Shown piece by piece: positions 35,958 through 46,187 of a stretch of 64,000 bases of DNA. Numbering within the stretch: the stretch's first letter is position 1; every line of letters begins with the position of its first letter. Made by a program: the position numbers and the translations under genes. This DNA is from Tetradesmus obliquus (lineage: Eukaryota > Chlorophyta > Chlorophyceae > Sphaeropleales > Scenedesmaceae). Under the pieces are notes generated by a model. That model was not told where the DNA came from. It worked only from the letters and a program-made list of their open reading frames with translations, and searched no databases. Where the stretch lies: positions 2,950,501 to 3,014,500 of the forward strand of contig CP126201.1 in the NCBI GenBank assembly GCA_030272155.1, in the 5' to 3' direction.

Positions 35958-37740
35958 ATGCTGCGCGCTGTGCAGAAGCTACCCGGTGTTCAAGGTGATC
36001 TGCAAATATACAACACACGCACGCCTGTTAGCATGCCTCGTGTGGCTGCAGATGTGCTGAATGCGCCCGCCTGGTCTTTTGTGTCTGTCTGCAGCCTTCA
36101 GCAGCAGCCTCACCTCAGCAACAGATTCTCAAGATATGGCTGCTGCACAAAGCAAAGTTTCTGCAAGATTGTTTTCTGTGGCAGGGCTCTTGGGCAGGCA
36201 AATGCAGCCTCTGCAGCATTTGCCTGACAGCATCAACATCAGCAGTGCATCCCAGCGTGCTGCTTTGCAGCGCCTACAGCAGCTGCTGACGCGCAAGGTG
36301 GCAGCACTGGAAACCCTGGTGCAGTGCAGCATCGACCGCACAGACTCACTCATGCTGCTAGTAACTGGCAAGCTCGCATCCATCACAGACATGCTCAGCG
36401 CCGTGCCCACTCCTGAAGAAGGACCCTCTGGCACCCACAACAAGCGCAACGCACAACACAGCACACCCAGCCGCCAGGAAAGCCCTGCAAAGCAGCAGTG
36501 CATCGGCAGCCGCATGGACCGTGCCAACCTGCTGTGAGTATACGGCGCATCACCTAGCGTCCGCCTGTCCAGCGCTGCTGTTAGCCCATTGCATCAATGG
36601 TTAGAACTCTGACTGTGTGAGCGTGGCGCTGCCACTGTCTATCCCACCGCAGGAAGGGCCACGACAGGAGAACAAGCACTCCCAGCAGCAGTTTGGGGGC
36701 ATCACCCTGCAGCCGCGACGACAGGTGAGGGGCAGCTGTTGAGCTGCTAGCTGGAGCAGCACCCAGCCGTATAATACGTTCTGTGGCAGCATTTAAGAGG
36801 GCCGGTGTGAGGCACAAGAGTAATGTCCAGTAAGCTCCTGGTGCAGTGGTCCACAGATGTGGGCACTCACTTGCAACACCATCCTCTGACGCCTGCTTGA
36901 TGCTGCGCGCAGGCCAGGCGGCGCCCGCAGGGCTCTGGACTTTGCCAACCAGGCAGGCCCAGAGACGTAAGCAACACTTGAGATTGCACAATGCAGCGAT
37001 TCCATTGTCATCGCATGAACCTGTACTGCAAGGCACTCATGTGCGTGCCAGGCAGCACCTCTGTCACACACAGGCCTGCACCAGCAGTCACACCGGCAGC
37101 ACCTTTGTCGCACTCAGGCCTGCACCAGCAGTCACACCGGCAGCACCTCTGTCACACTCATTGTGCCTCTGCATACGTGTTCATTTTGCAGCAACGCCAT
37201 GGCCACAGGCTACGGCGGCCCTCAGGAGGCCGCACCACTGGAGGGCCCGCTGCTGAGGTGAGCAGTGCACCACAGCCGCGCAATTGCGCACACGCCACCC
37301 GGTGCAGTGCCTATAACAACTGGCAACAACATGCTTGTTGACGATCAACACGCTTTGCTTGCATGCTTGTATACACACGCCGGCGGCCCTGACCACACTG
37401 CCCTACTTCATCATTCATATACACCACCTCGCCCTGACCTGCTTTTGCTGCTGCCGCCCGGCCGAACGCTGCACCCTGCTGCAGGAAGGAGGACTTTGCG
37501 CTAGGAGGCCCATGGCATGCCGCCTGCGCAAAGCACCTGCTGTCCCACAAGCGAGACTGGGTGTCTTACAAGGCGCAGAAGGCAGTCGCTGCAACACTCA
37601 CGGCACGGGAGCGTAAGATCCACCCAAGGCACCCAGACTTCAAGCACCGCACCAACGGCGACATGGCAGTCTGGCTTGACAACCGACAAGGGGACGCCAA
37701 CGTGATGCGTGACACATTGCAGACACCAACAACGAGATAG
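35958..37740 (+). CDS. Unrecognised 307-aa protein
   Basis: Six exons: 35958-35994, 36095-36533, 36653-36724, 36913-36966, 37192-37257 and 37485-37740. The first intron is phase 1, the other four phase 2, and the total is exactly 924 nt, so the model is well supported. The start MLRAVQKLPGVQ could be a short organelle leader or a plain N-terminus. Residues 50-110 are helical (LQRLQQLLTRKVAALETLVQ), the middle is Ser/Pro/Arg-rich and probably disordered, and the C-terminal 90 residues are rich in Lys, His and Trp (GGPWHAACAKHLLSHKRDW; HPRHPDFKHRTNGDMAVWL). The His/Cys content of that last block could hint at nucleic-acid or metal binding. I recognise no family. It lies 60 bp upstream of the PrimPol-like gene on the same strand, so the two may belong to one unit. 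Confidence 0.7.
37050..37170 (+). repeat. Tandem units in intron 4 of the unknown gene
   Basis: GGCAGCACCT and CAGGCCTGCACCAGCAG recur with about 50-bp spacing, three times for the first motif, shortly before the acceptor at 37191. Confidence 0.85.
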
Positions 37741-37802
37741 CACTGGCCCCAGAGCAGGGCATGTGACTGGCGCCGCATGCAAGGCACTGTCTTGCAGCAT
37801 TA

Positions 37803-39432
37803 TTGCAGCAGCACCCTATAGTGTGGCCGCAGCGCGCCTGGGCACGACAAATAGATGCACGAGGCAGGAGGGTGTTCTTTGCAGCTACAGCACAGCATGT
37901 GCAGCAGAGTCTAGAAGCAGCAAGCATGCCTTCAAGCCTGTATGAGGTGATCCCTCCATTAGCACGGCTGCGACCTTACTTTGATCTAGAATACAGCAGG
38001 CCCGCCAACCCAGCCCGCACAGCCGCAGCTGATGGTGCGGTCTTGTAAGCTGCCTCGTGCATCTATTTGTCGTGCCCAGGCGCGCTGCCGCCACACTATA
38101 GGGTGCTGCTATAGTCCAATTTAAACATGCCATACATGGCCACTAGGACAGTCAACTTTGAATGACAGTAGTACGAAACGGTAAAGCAGGCATACACATT
38201 CCCCCATTACATGCAATTTACACTACTGCCACTCCTGCTTCTTGCGAGGAAAACTTCACCTTCAATCTGAGCTACGGTGTCAACCAAGTGGCGTCACTGA
38301 CAAGGTGTCACTACCCAGGCTACCAAGGACTACAAGAGGATGGAAGACTGTCAGTGCCGTTGCCCCCGAAGGGCATCGTGGCTCTTCGGGACGGCGCTGA
38401 CCAGGTGTTGTTATGGTTGCAGGTAATACTAGACGACGTAGGAGCAGAAGCAGGAGCTGCACATGCTAATGTGAGCAGCCACGGTGGCCTTTCGGGGGAC
38501 CACTTCTTGCCATGTGAGTGCGCATTATGTTGCATGATGCTGATGCTTGTAATGAATGCAATTCGGCAACTTTCCTTATATAAGCTATTTTTGATGCAGT
38601 TGATGACTTCTGCATGCAGCATGGTCTGGGGGTGCACGCATCACGCTCTGATTCTGTTGTGCTGGATGCCAGCGATGCGGGCAAGTTCTCACAGCATGTG
38701 ATTGTGCACCTGTCAGGTGGTGCCAGCCTTGTGTCGGTCGCGTAGGCAAAGGCAGTCTGTGCACATGTGATCGCACACATGCCACGGGCCCTCACGGCCG
38801 TCGCCACGCCAAGTGGCGCGGCAGCATGCCTCATTGATCAGGCTGTATACAACAAAAACCAGCAGATGCGCATACAAGGCTGTGTAAAGCTGGGAAGCAG
38901 CAGGGTCTTGCGAATCGCGCAGCCGCAAGGCAGCACACTAGATGACACCCTAGTATGCATGCCGCAGCAGGGAACCCTAGGGCCAGGCGTGTGGGCCAGT
39001 GAGGCACCGTCCGGCAGCGTGGGGGCGCCGCGAGGTGCAGCAATGGGCCCAGGGAGGGCAGGGTGCTTGGGGCGTGCTTCACGCAGATGTTGTCAGAGCA
39101 ATCAGCAGCACCATGGACGGCTGCCACATCACTGGATGCGCACTGCACGCAGTTTATGCCAGCAACCACCCAAGCCTGTTTGTAATACACCACATCCACT
39201 GCATGCGCACACACACACACCACAAAAGCAACAGGGCTCTCGCAGAGCTGGACTGCGCAGCAATGCGCTGGAGGGTGTTGTGCAGGGATGGCTGCAGGCC
39301 AGGGGACTGGCACCAGCTGTCAGCATGCCAGATCCCAGCATCACACGCGCCTGCATGGCTGCAGGCTCACCGTGCACAGTGGCGTACATAGATAGCGGCC
39401 TGGAGCCTGGTGCGGTTGTGCTTGGAGTTTGA
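37803..39432 (+). CDS. PrimPol-like primase-polymerase, incomplete or decaying
   Basis: PrimPol re-primes or bypasses damage in DNA replication. Three PrimPol-like segments occur in order. Exon A (ends 38044): RRVFFAATAQHV, SLYEVIPPLARLRPYFDLEY and SRPANP, matching the YFDLEF catalytic acidic motif. Exon B (about 38600-38716): VVLDASDAGKFSQHVIVHL, matching the LDSS..KFSRHLI motif. Exon C (about 38756 onward): CLIDQAVYNKNQQMRIQGC, matching the D-x-x-VY-x-x-N motif. Exons A and B do not join in phase, so a short exon is missing. B and C are separated by only 39 nt with a TAG at 38743, which is either an ultra-short intron or a nonsense mutation. The C-terminal frame ending at 39432 and the zinc-knuckle region are not confirmed. 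It may be a pseudogene. Confidence 0.6.
37807..38110. repeat. 61-bp near-perfect inverted repeat around PrimPol exon A
   Basis: Arm 37807-37867 and arm 38050-38110 are reverse complements with one mismatch that I can see, separated by 182 bp. The right arm starts six bases after the donor at 38045. The spacer is the conserved coding part of exon A, so this is an inverted duplication rather than an obvious transposon. Confidence 0.95.
38478..38560 (+). repeat. Dispersed repeat, copy C
   Basis: Matches copy A over GGTGGCCTTT-GGGGGACCACTTCT, GCCATGTGAGT and CATTATG, and carries a TGTAA at about 38548. It lies in an apparent intron of the PrimPol-like gene. Confidence 0.75.
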
Positions 39433-40305
39433 TGCCTGTTTCCATGCTGCGGGCGAGGCCAGCATGGGGCCATGAGTGTTGCAGCGGCTGTGTACTGCAA
39501 ACTTGTGTCTGTCTGTGTGAACTTTCAAATGGTTGTGGTGGCAGTGGTGGCAGTGCTGTGGGCCGCTGCGTCACCACGGGCTGCCCACTGTGCAAAGTTG
39601 CGCAGACACGCTGTAAAACATCATTACAAGTGATTGACACGGGGCGTGCTGCAGCAGACGCCTGCGCGGGAAACCGTGCCCCCCAACACAGCGTCACAGG
39701 GCGGGTAGCCCGTGCCCTGAGTACCCGCAAACTTCAATCCACATTCAAAAGCGACTAAAATGCTGACATTTTCCATTTCCATTTCCTACTTTGCAGTGGT
39801 TGTCACCATCACCAGGACCGAGGTCCGCATTTCTAGTTTTCTAGGAAACGTCCACGACACTTCCGGGCATGCCAAACCTAAACTACTTCTGAACGACCCC
39901 TTCAGACGCAGAAGCGACAGTAGCCTCTACACCTACAAGCAGCCGGCTGGTGTTTGGGAACAGCGTGTTTCTAGTTTTCTACCAAAAGGTGCCTGCCATT
40001 TCACCAGCGCCTTTTGCAAGCACCATGTAGCCACATCCGCCCGAGAATAACGTTTTCCGTCATGCTGGACCAAGCTTAATGCGACCCAAATGTCTGGTCA
40101 CACTGAACTCGTGCAGTTACGAACCCAGCAGTGTCCAGTATAAGTGGCACAGCCCGCTGCACAAGCGGTACAAAGGTTCTGTACTTGGTTTGATTGTTTC
40201 CTGACTTCGTCACCCTCGACTGGCACTGCCGCTGCACCTCGTTGGACTTCCGTTTGCAGCCTGATCTCGGGCTTGCAGTCAAGCATCTCCGTACAGCGCT
40301 GTGCA
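39433..40305. other. Intergenic, upstream of the SOD gene
   Basis: The motif TTTCTAGTTTTCTA occurs twice (about 39831 and 39969). No gene seen; the right end should contain the SOD promoter. Confidence 0.45.
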
Positions 40306-41041
40306 ATGGCGTTCCAGCAATCTATCAAGATCTTGTGCTGCGTGCTGCTGGCGGCAAGCGCTGCCCACGCGCAAGTTCAGGCAGGTGTCGCGTCACAACC
40401 GTTGTCGCTGCTTCCCCAGCCCATTCCCATAGCCCATTGGCAGCACATCATCTGTTACAGCTCTTACAAGCGCGGATGAAGCAGACGGAAGCGGCGAAGG
40501 CACGCTGCTTGCAGTGCACAGCCTGGTGCCTGCTGCTATTCTGTCTGGGACGCATCTTGCTACATGTGCCATGCAAGCTGCCCATACAACGATGCTACCA
40601 TTCAAACAAATACCCTGTACCTGCTCAACTGAGCCGGTTGGCATCCCATGTTGCTGTGCGCAGGTCAAGCAAGCTGCACTGCCGTATGCTGGCTTCAAAG
40701 CACTGGAGCCCCGCATTGATGCCAGGACCATGGAGCTGCATGTGAGCTTTTGACAGCAGCTGCTCTGTTTTTGCCACAAGATCAACCAGCTTTCATTCCG
40801 GCTCATAAGCAGCACCGTCAGTAGGCAGTTATGCGCTTCCGCTGTTCGGCAGCAGAGTCCCGCAGTTTTCATCAGGCGTATGCACATCACTTCCGTGAGT
40901 GCGACATGAAACGCAATGCAACTGCAGTGAGCATGGCATGAAGCATCCTGCCCCAGCTGCAGCAGCAGGGCACTGCAGCAACAAGGACACTGCAGCAACA
41001 AAGACAGTACTCCCACCTGTTGCACTGACTCCGCTGCTTCT

Positions 41042-41074
<33 letters not shown>

Positions 41075-43440
41075 TGCTGCAGTATGGCACACACTATGCC
41101 GGCTATGTCAAGAACTTGAATGCTGGTCTGACGGATGCAACTGCAAGTGGGCTGAAGCTGCCCGCCACAGACCTGACAGGTGAGTGGCAAGCTTGACTGC
41201 AGAGGACGAGCTGCAGAGTGTGCAAGTCAGGCAGAAGGTTGTGTTTGCTGCTGTGACATTGCTGCTGTGACAATTGCCGCAGCTAGCATCGTAAACTATC
41301 AGTAGCCCGGTGCTGAACTGCCCATGACGTCAGCTTCGGCTCACTGGTTTGCCTGCTTGGTGTTTCTGTCGCCCTGCAACAGCACTGCACAAACTCCTGC
41401 AACAGCACTGTTTCTGTCGCCCTGCAACAGCACTGTTTCTGTCGCCCTGCAACAGCACTGTTTCTGTCGCCCTGCAACAGCACTGTTTCTGTCGCCCTGC
41501 AACAGCACTGTTTCTGTCGCCCTGCAACAGCACTGTTTCTGTCGCCCTGCAACAGCACTGTTTCTGTCGCCCTGCAACAGCACTGTTTCTGTCGCCCTGC
41601 AACAGCACTGTTTCTGTCGCCCTGCAACAGCACTGTTTCTGTCGCCCTGCAACAGCACTGTTTCTGTCGCCCTGCAACAGCACTGTTTCTGTCGCCCTGC
41701 AACAGCACTGTTTCTGTCGCCCTGCAACAGCACTGTTTCTGTCGCCCTGCAACAGCACTGTTTCTGTCGCCCTGCAACAGCACTGTTTCTGTCGCCCTGC
41801 AACAGCACTGCACAAACTCTGCAGCGTAACAGTAAACAAGTCAACACCTGCTAATAGCATGCAGACACAGCCGCAGCTTTGTGTGCACGTGTGCTGCCTG
41901 TAGTTTCTTATGGAGGGCTGCGTTATCGATCCGCTTGTGCCTGCTGCGTCGCCATGCTGCTTGCTCCTGCAGGCCTGATCAGGTCTGTCAAGAGCCTGCC
42001 TGCCCCGCTGAACACCACCGTGCGCAACCATGGCGGAGGCGCATGGAACCATGCCCTGTACTTCAAGGTGGGGACACAGCTATGCCAGTATGCACGTTGC
42101 ACAGCAGTTTCAGCAGTAGTTTCAGCTGCAGTTTTGGCCACTTCAACAGCCGTGCCTTGTACTTCCACGGTGGGCTGCTGGTGGAGCGGTGCTGAGATGG
42201 CAACCAAAGCCTGCAGAGGACACGCAGTGCTGCAACGCAGCACAAATGTGGCTGCAGCCAGGATGAAATGCACGCCCAAGGCAATGCATGGTGCAGCCAA
42301 GCGATGCTCACACAATCCTACACGACTAGTAGATGGTGTGCGTAGCTGACATGCAGCACGCGTGCCTGCCCTGCTGCTGCTTCTGCTGCTGCTGCTGCAG
42401 CACCTGGCGCCCCCCGCCAGCCCCTCTGTGCAGGCTGCCGCCATCTCGCCGCAGCTGAAGGCGGCGATTACCCTCTCCTTCCGCACAGTTGATAACGTGA
42501 CCGCTGAGCTCACGGCAGCCGCTGGCAAGGTGTTTGGCTCGGGCTGGGCCTGGCTGTGCTACACAGGTGGGGGAGGGGGGGGGGGGTGTTGAGTCAGCAG
42601 AACATACACTGCATTGCCTAACACTGCTGGCACTACAGGCAGCAGATAGCAGCGGCAGCAGCAACAGCATTATCCAAGACGTGTCTGGCAGGAGCAGCAG
42701 CGTCAGGGCTGGGCTCAGATGTTTGTGGCTGCGTGTGTGCGGGGTGCTGCTGCTTTGCGACCTGCAGCAGTACAGCACACAAGAAAGTGTGCCATGGCTG
42801 TTCACAATAGCAACACAGCACTGATCACCACCACCACATGCTGTATAACCAATGCCTGTGCTTGCACCTGTTGTTGCCTTCACTTATGATCATCGCCACC
42901 ACATGGCCGTGTTAACAATGCCTGTGCTTGCACCTGTTGTTGCCTTCACTTGTGCTCACCACCACCACATGGCCGTGTTAACAATGCCTGTGCTTGCACT
43001 TTTTGTTCGTTGAAAACTTGCAGGCAACAGCGGCGTGCCTCTGGCCATCACCACAACCCCCAACCAGGACAACCCGCTGATGGGAAACCTGCCTGGCGCG
43101 CCTGCAGTCAAGCACGCTGGCTGCACACCAATCCTGTGCATTGACGTGTGGGAGCACGCCTACTACCTCAAGTGAGTGCAGCCCGCCTGCCTGCAGCAGC
43201 AGTGGCTGTGCCAGCAGCAGCCCTCGCAGCAGCCGGCAGCAAGCAGCAGCAGCAGTGGCTGTGCCAGCAGCAGCACTCACAGCAGCCGGCAGCCAGCAGC
43301 CAGCGCAGCTGCTGCAAGTGTCTCCAGTTACATGCCGCGCATCAGCCTGCATCCAATGCAAAGTGCTGTAGACACAACAACACCAATGTCACAACAATGC
43401 ATTGTATCGCTGCAGTTCTGTCCTTATTTCTTGCTTAGCT

Positions 43441-43485
<45 letters not shown>

Positions 43486-43605
43486 AGGCACGGCCCCAAG
43501 CGCCCCGAGTACCTTGCAGACTTCTGGAAGGTGCTCAGCTGGCAGCAGGTCAGCGCCAACTACGCCGCTGCTCTGGCTGGCAACGTGGCTGCCATGGTCG
43601 CTTGA
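40306..43605 (+). CDS. Manganese superoxide dismutase with signal peptide
   Basis: Converts superoxide to oxygen and hydrogen peroxide. The N-terminus [19 protein letters not shown] (ending AAHAQVQA) is a classic signal peptide, so secretion or cell-surface location is inferred. Later exons are 40664-40741, 41083-41179, 41973-42067, 42401-42566, 43024-43171 and 43488-43605, all phase-consistent. Motifs: [42 protein letters not shown] and DVWEHAYYL. The four metal ligands are visible: His after MEL, His in WNHAL, and Asp and His in DVWEH. The Gln in PNQD favours the Mn type. The exon 1 donor is unresolved: GCAG|GTGTCG gives phase 1 while exon 2 needs phase 0, so the first exon may end at a weaker donor or a small exon is missing. 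The protein otherwise has normal family length. Confidence 0.92.
41409..41808 (+). repeat. Minisatellite: 16 perfect 25-bp units
   Basis: The unit TGTTTCTGTCGCCCTGCAAC plus AGCAC is repeated 16 times in SOD intron 3, with a partial unit on each side. It is open in several frames on both strands, which creates false ORFs of up to 240 codons. Confidence 0.98.
42569..42586 (+). repeat. G-run next to a SOD donor site
   Basis: G5-A-G12 begins within the donor ACAG|GTGGGGG of exon 5. It is long enough to form stacked G structures in DNA or pre-mRNA. Confidence 0.95.
42822..43010 (+). repeat. Three tandem units of about 65 bp in SOD intron 5
   Basis: Each unit has (G)ATCACCACCACCACATG, AACAATGCCTGTGCTTGCAC and CTGTTGTTGCCTTCACTT. 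The last unit runs into the acceptor of exon 6. Confidence 0.93.
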
Positions 43606-44442
43606 GGTCCTCAGGGCACGGCTGCATCAGCTGACATGGCGGCGCTTCTGGCATTCTGAGTTGAGGGCATTATCAGGAGGTTGAGTTTGTTTCACTTAGG
43701 GCATTGCATCGGCATGGATCCAAAAACCCCAGGGGAACCATTGCGAAGGGCTGTGCTGCTGGAGCAAAGCCAGCTGATCTCATTGGTGGCTTGCAGCTGC
43801 ATCAGAAGCTCTTATGTAGCTGTTGGCCAGATATCATGCCACCAACCCAATCTTCCCAGTGCACTACAGGGTGCTCTGCGGCAATTTCATAGATTGGTGT
43901 GCAAGGCATCATGGTTTGATCTGACATGCGGCTTCCTGGCTCTGTGCTGTTGCAAAGCGCATTGATATGGCCAATCTCTGCAGTATCATCTTGCTAATAT
44001 CATTGCATATTTGTGCGCTCGTGTACTGCTGTAGCCGAGCCTTTCTGCACGCACCATTCATGCCGCATGGCTGGCAGCTTGCTTTTGATCAGCAGCTCAT
44101 TGATGGCAGCTGCGGCTGTGCACATGCATTTCAATGGACGCAGCTTGTATGTTGAACGTTGTAGCACGCCTGAGCAGTAACCCCCCCGTACGCGTGGGTA
44201 CGCAGGAGCCTAGGCGTCTACCGAAAGGCCTTTCAGCTAGGCGGGCTGCTTGCGCATTTGAGCCTGCAGCTGTGCAGCTGGGCCCCAGCTACAACGCTTA
44301 GCCGCTGGGTGTAGGGCATGCTCCTGCACGGCGTATGCTTTGCTTGCAATGCAGTTGTTGAACAGCGCATTGATTCTGTGCGTGTCCATCAGTAGCTGGG
44401 CACGTCATGCAGCGGCTGTGACGGCTCTGATTCTGGCACAAC
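43606..44442. other. Intergenic
   Basis: 3' flank of the SOD gene and upstream DNA of the LRR gene. No conserved frame or repeat stood out. Confidence 0.45.
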
Positions 44443-45329
44443 ATGCAGTATTGCTGGCATGGGCATGCCTGCTGGCAGATGCTACTGTTCCTAATAGCAC
44501 TCACTGCGCTGTATGTGGGTGGGGAGGTGTGGGATGATGCTGTGGCTGTGAGTGTGCTTGCTGAGCTGAAAAGCTTGCAGGAAATGGGTGTGTGTGATGC
44601 GCCGCAGCTGACAGATCAGGGGCTGCTGGCATTTGCAGCACTGACTGGCCTGACAAAGCTGTGCCTGCTGAGCTGCGGGCTGGGTGAGGCGATGCCGCGG
44701 TACCTGAACGGGAAGCCGGCTACTGAGGAGGATGAGGAGGAAGGCTACTTCATTGTCTGGACACAGGTTGGTTGGGTGGGATTTGTCACAGATCACAGCT
44801 GCACTGCAGGGGTGGCACAGCAATGGCACTGCTTGCTTGCAGGAACCTGCCCAAAACTATGCCTTGGTATCCTGCAAGCAAGGTGGTGCAAAGCTTGCAG
44901 GACAAGACGGGACAATGCCCAGCTGAGTGCGTCCCCCAAGGACCCTTTACTGCACGGCATCACCAGTTACCTAGGTTGGCAGCTGCTGCTCAGGCAACTG
45001 CTGAGGCCCTATCTGCTGCTGTCTCTGTGCTTGCAGGAGCACCTGCCTGCTGTGTGGCTGCAGCTGCTGCAGCTGCTGGCCACGCACAGCTAGGTGTGCG
45101 GGCAACAGGCACAGGAGCGACTGGCAGCGCATGCAGCAGGTGAGGGTCATCAGGGCATGCCCCTGGAGGTGGCACTGCACACAGCAGTGTGTGGCGAGGC
45201 AGGCTGTCAAGAGGCTTGCTTTGCGCTCGCAGTGCGGCAGTATGATGCTCTTCTGTAGGCCACAGGAACATGCGCACCGCGCGTGAAGAGGTTGCCAGAC
45301 TCGCTCATCACATCCACTAAACACCTCTC

Positions 45330-45397
<68 letters not shown>

Positions 45398-46187
45398 GCC
45401 GGCGCCGCCACAGCAGACAACCCTGACCGCCCCATCCAGGAGCAGCAGCAGGAGCAGCAGGGCGCTGCTGAGGTGGCAGCTGCTGCAGCACCCAGCGCAG
45501 AGCTGTCAGGGCATGCGGATGATGGCAGTGGACTGACAGCAGCAGCTGCAGCAGCAGCAGCTACGGAGCAGCAGTCGGCAGTACATCAGCCAGGTGAGCA
45601 TGGCTTGAATCGTCTCGCGCAATGCGTGACTCTCAAGCAGCGACCAGCAAGCAGACGGAAAGCAGCGATGCTCTTGCATCAAACATGGATTTCAAGTATA
45701 GTCAAGGACCTTGCCCAGGCAGGCCAGCTAGACATCCTTGTGACAAGTGGCCAACTATACAATCAGTTGCAGTGCACACTGGCAGCACCAACGCTGGTGT
45801 TTGGAATGTGGACACACTGCTGCAGAGGGAAGTCAGGATTTTGGCACACTATGCTTGAAGAGCTGCAGCATGTTCCTGCAAAACAGGGGCTCAAGCCTGA
45901 GCATGGTTCAGACAGCCTGACATGCTGCTGCTGTGTGCTGCGCACACACTGCTGTGCTTGCAGGCCTGGCAGCCAGCAAACCCGCCAGAGCCAAGACTGC
46001 TGCACTCGGCACCTGGTGGACAGCCGTCAGATTGTGGGCTCAGACATCAGTCGTGCTGCCCATCGTGCTGCTGGTGGTAGTAGTGGCAGTTGTAATGATT
46101 GTAGCAGCGCAGGAACACTTGCGCGCAGGCACAGTTGAGGAACGGCGCAGAGAGCTTGTGGTGCTTGACGCAGCGGAACGCGAGTAG
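44443..46187 (+). CDS. LRR protein with C-terminal membrane segment
   Basis: Exons (44443)-44766, 44843-44882, 45037-45093, 45414-45593 and 45964-46187 all join in phase, about 274 aa. The first exon carries leucine-rich repeats (VLAELKSLQEMGVCDAPQL; LLAFAALTGLTKLCLLSCG) followed by an acidic patch (ATEEDEEEGYF). The middle is Ala/Gln-rich. The last exon has one strong membrane helix (VVLPIVLLVVVVAVVMIVAA) and a 25-residue charged tail (RAGTVEERRRELVV). If translation starts at 44479, MLLFLIALTALYVGG could be a signal peptide and the protein type I; otherwise it is tail-anchored. The LRRs resemble those of the F-box/LRR gene at 28924, so it may be a truncated relative that gained an anchor. 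The start is uncertain. Confidence 0.65.
45331..45396 (+). repeat. (TGC)22 run in an acceptor tract
   Basis: Pure CTG/TGC run just before the acceptor of LRR exon 4 at 45413; it provides the pyrimidine tract. Confidence 0.95.

Noticed and set aside
37807..38110. Terminal inverted repeats of a small DNA transposon
   Set aside because: The spacer encodes the conserved PrimPol catalytic segment in frame with its neighbours and no target-site duplication was seen. It is reported as an inverted duplication instead.
30753..38745. TAG reassigned to a sense codon
   Set aside because: Two in-frame TAG codons fall in genes with other damage. SHMT, JmjC, LYAR and the heat-shock genes need no reassignment, and the unknown gene ends at a TAG.
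41409..41808. CRISPR-like array
   Set aside because: Units are directly contiguous with no unique spacers, and the host is a eukaryotic nuclear genome.
41330..42052. Open frame of 240 codons (minus) and others of 168-184 codons over the same DNA
   Set aside because: They are translations of the 25-bp minisatellite, open in several frames on both strands, and the region is an SOD intron.
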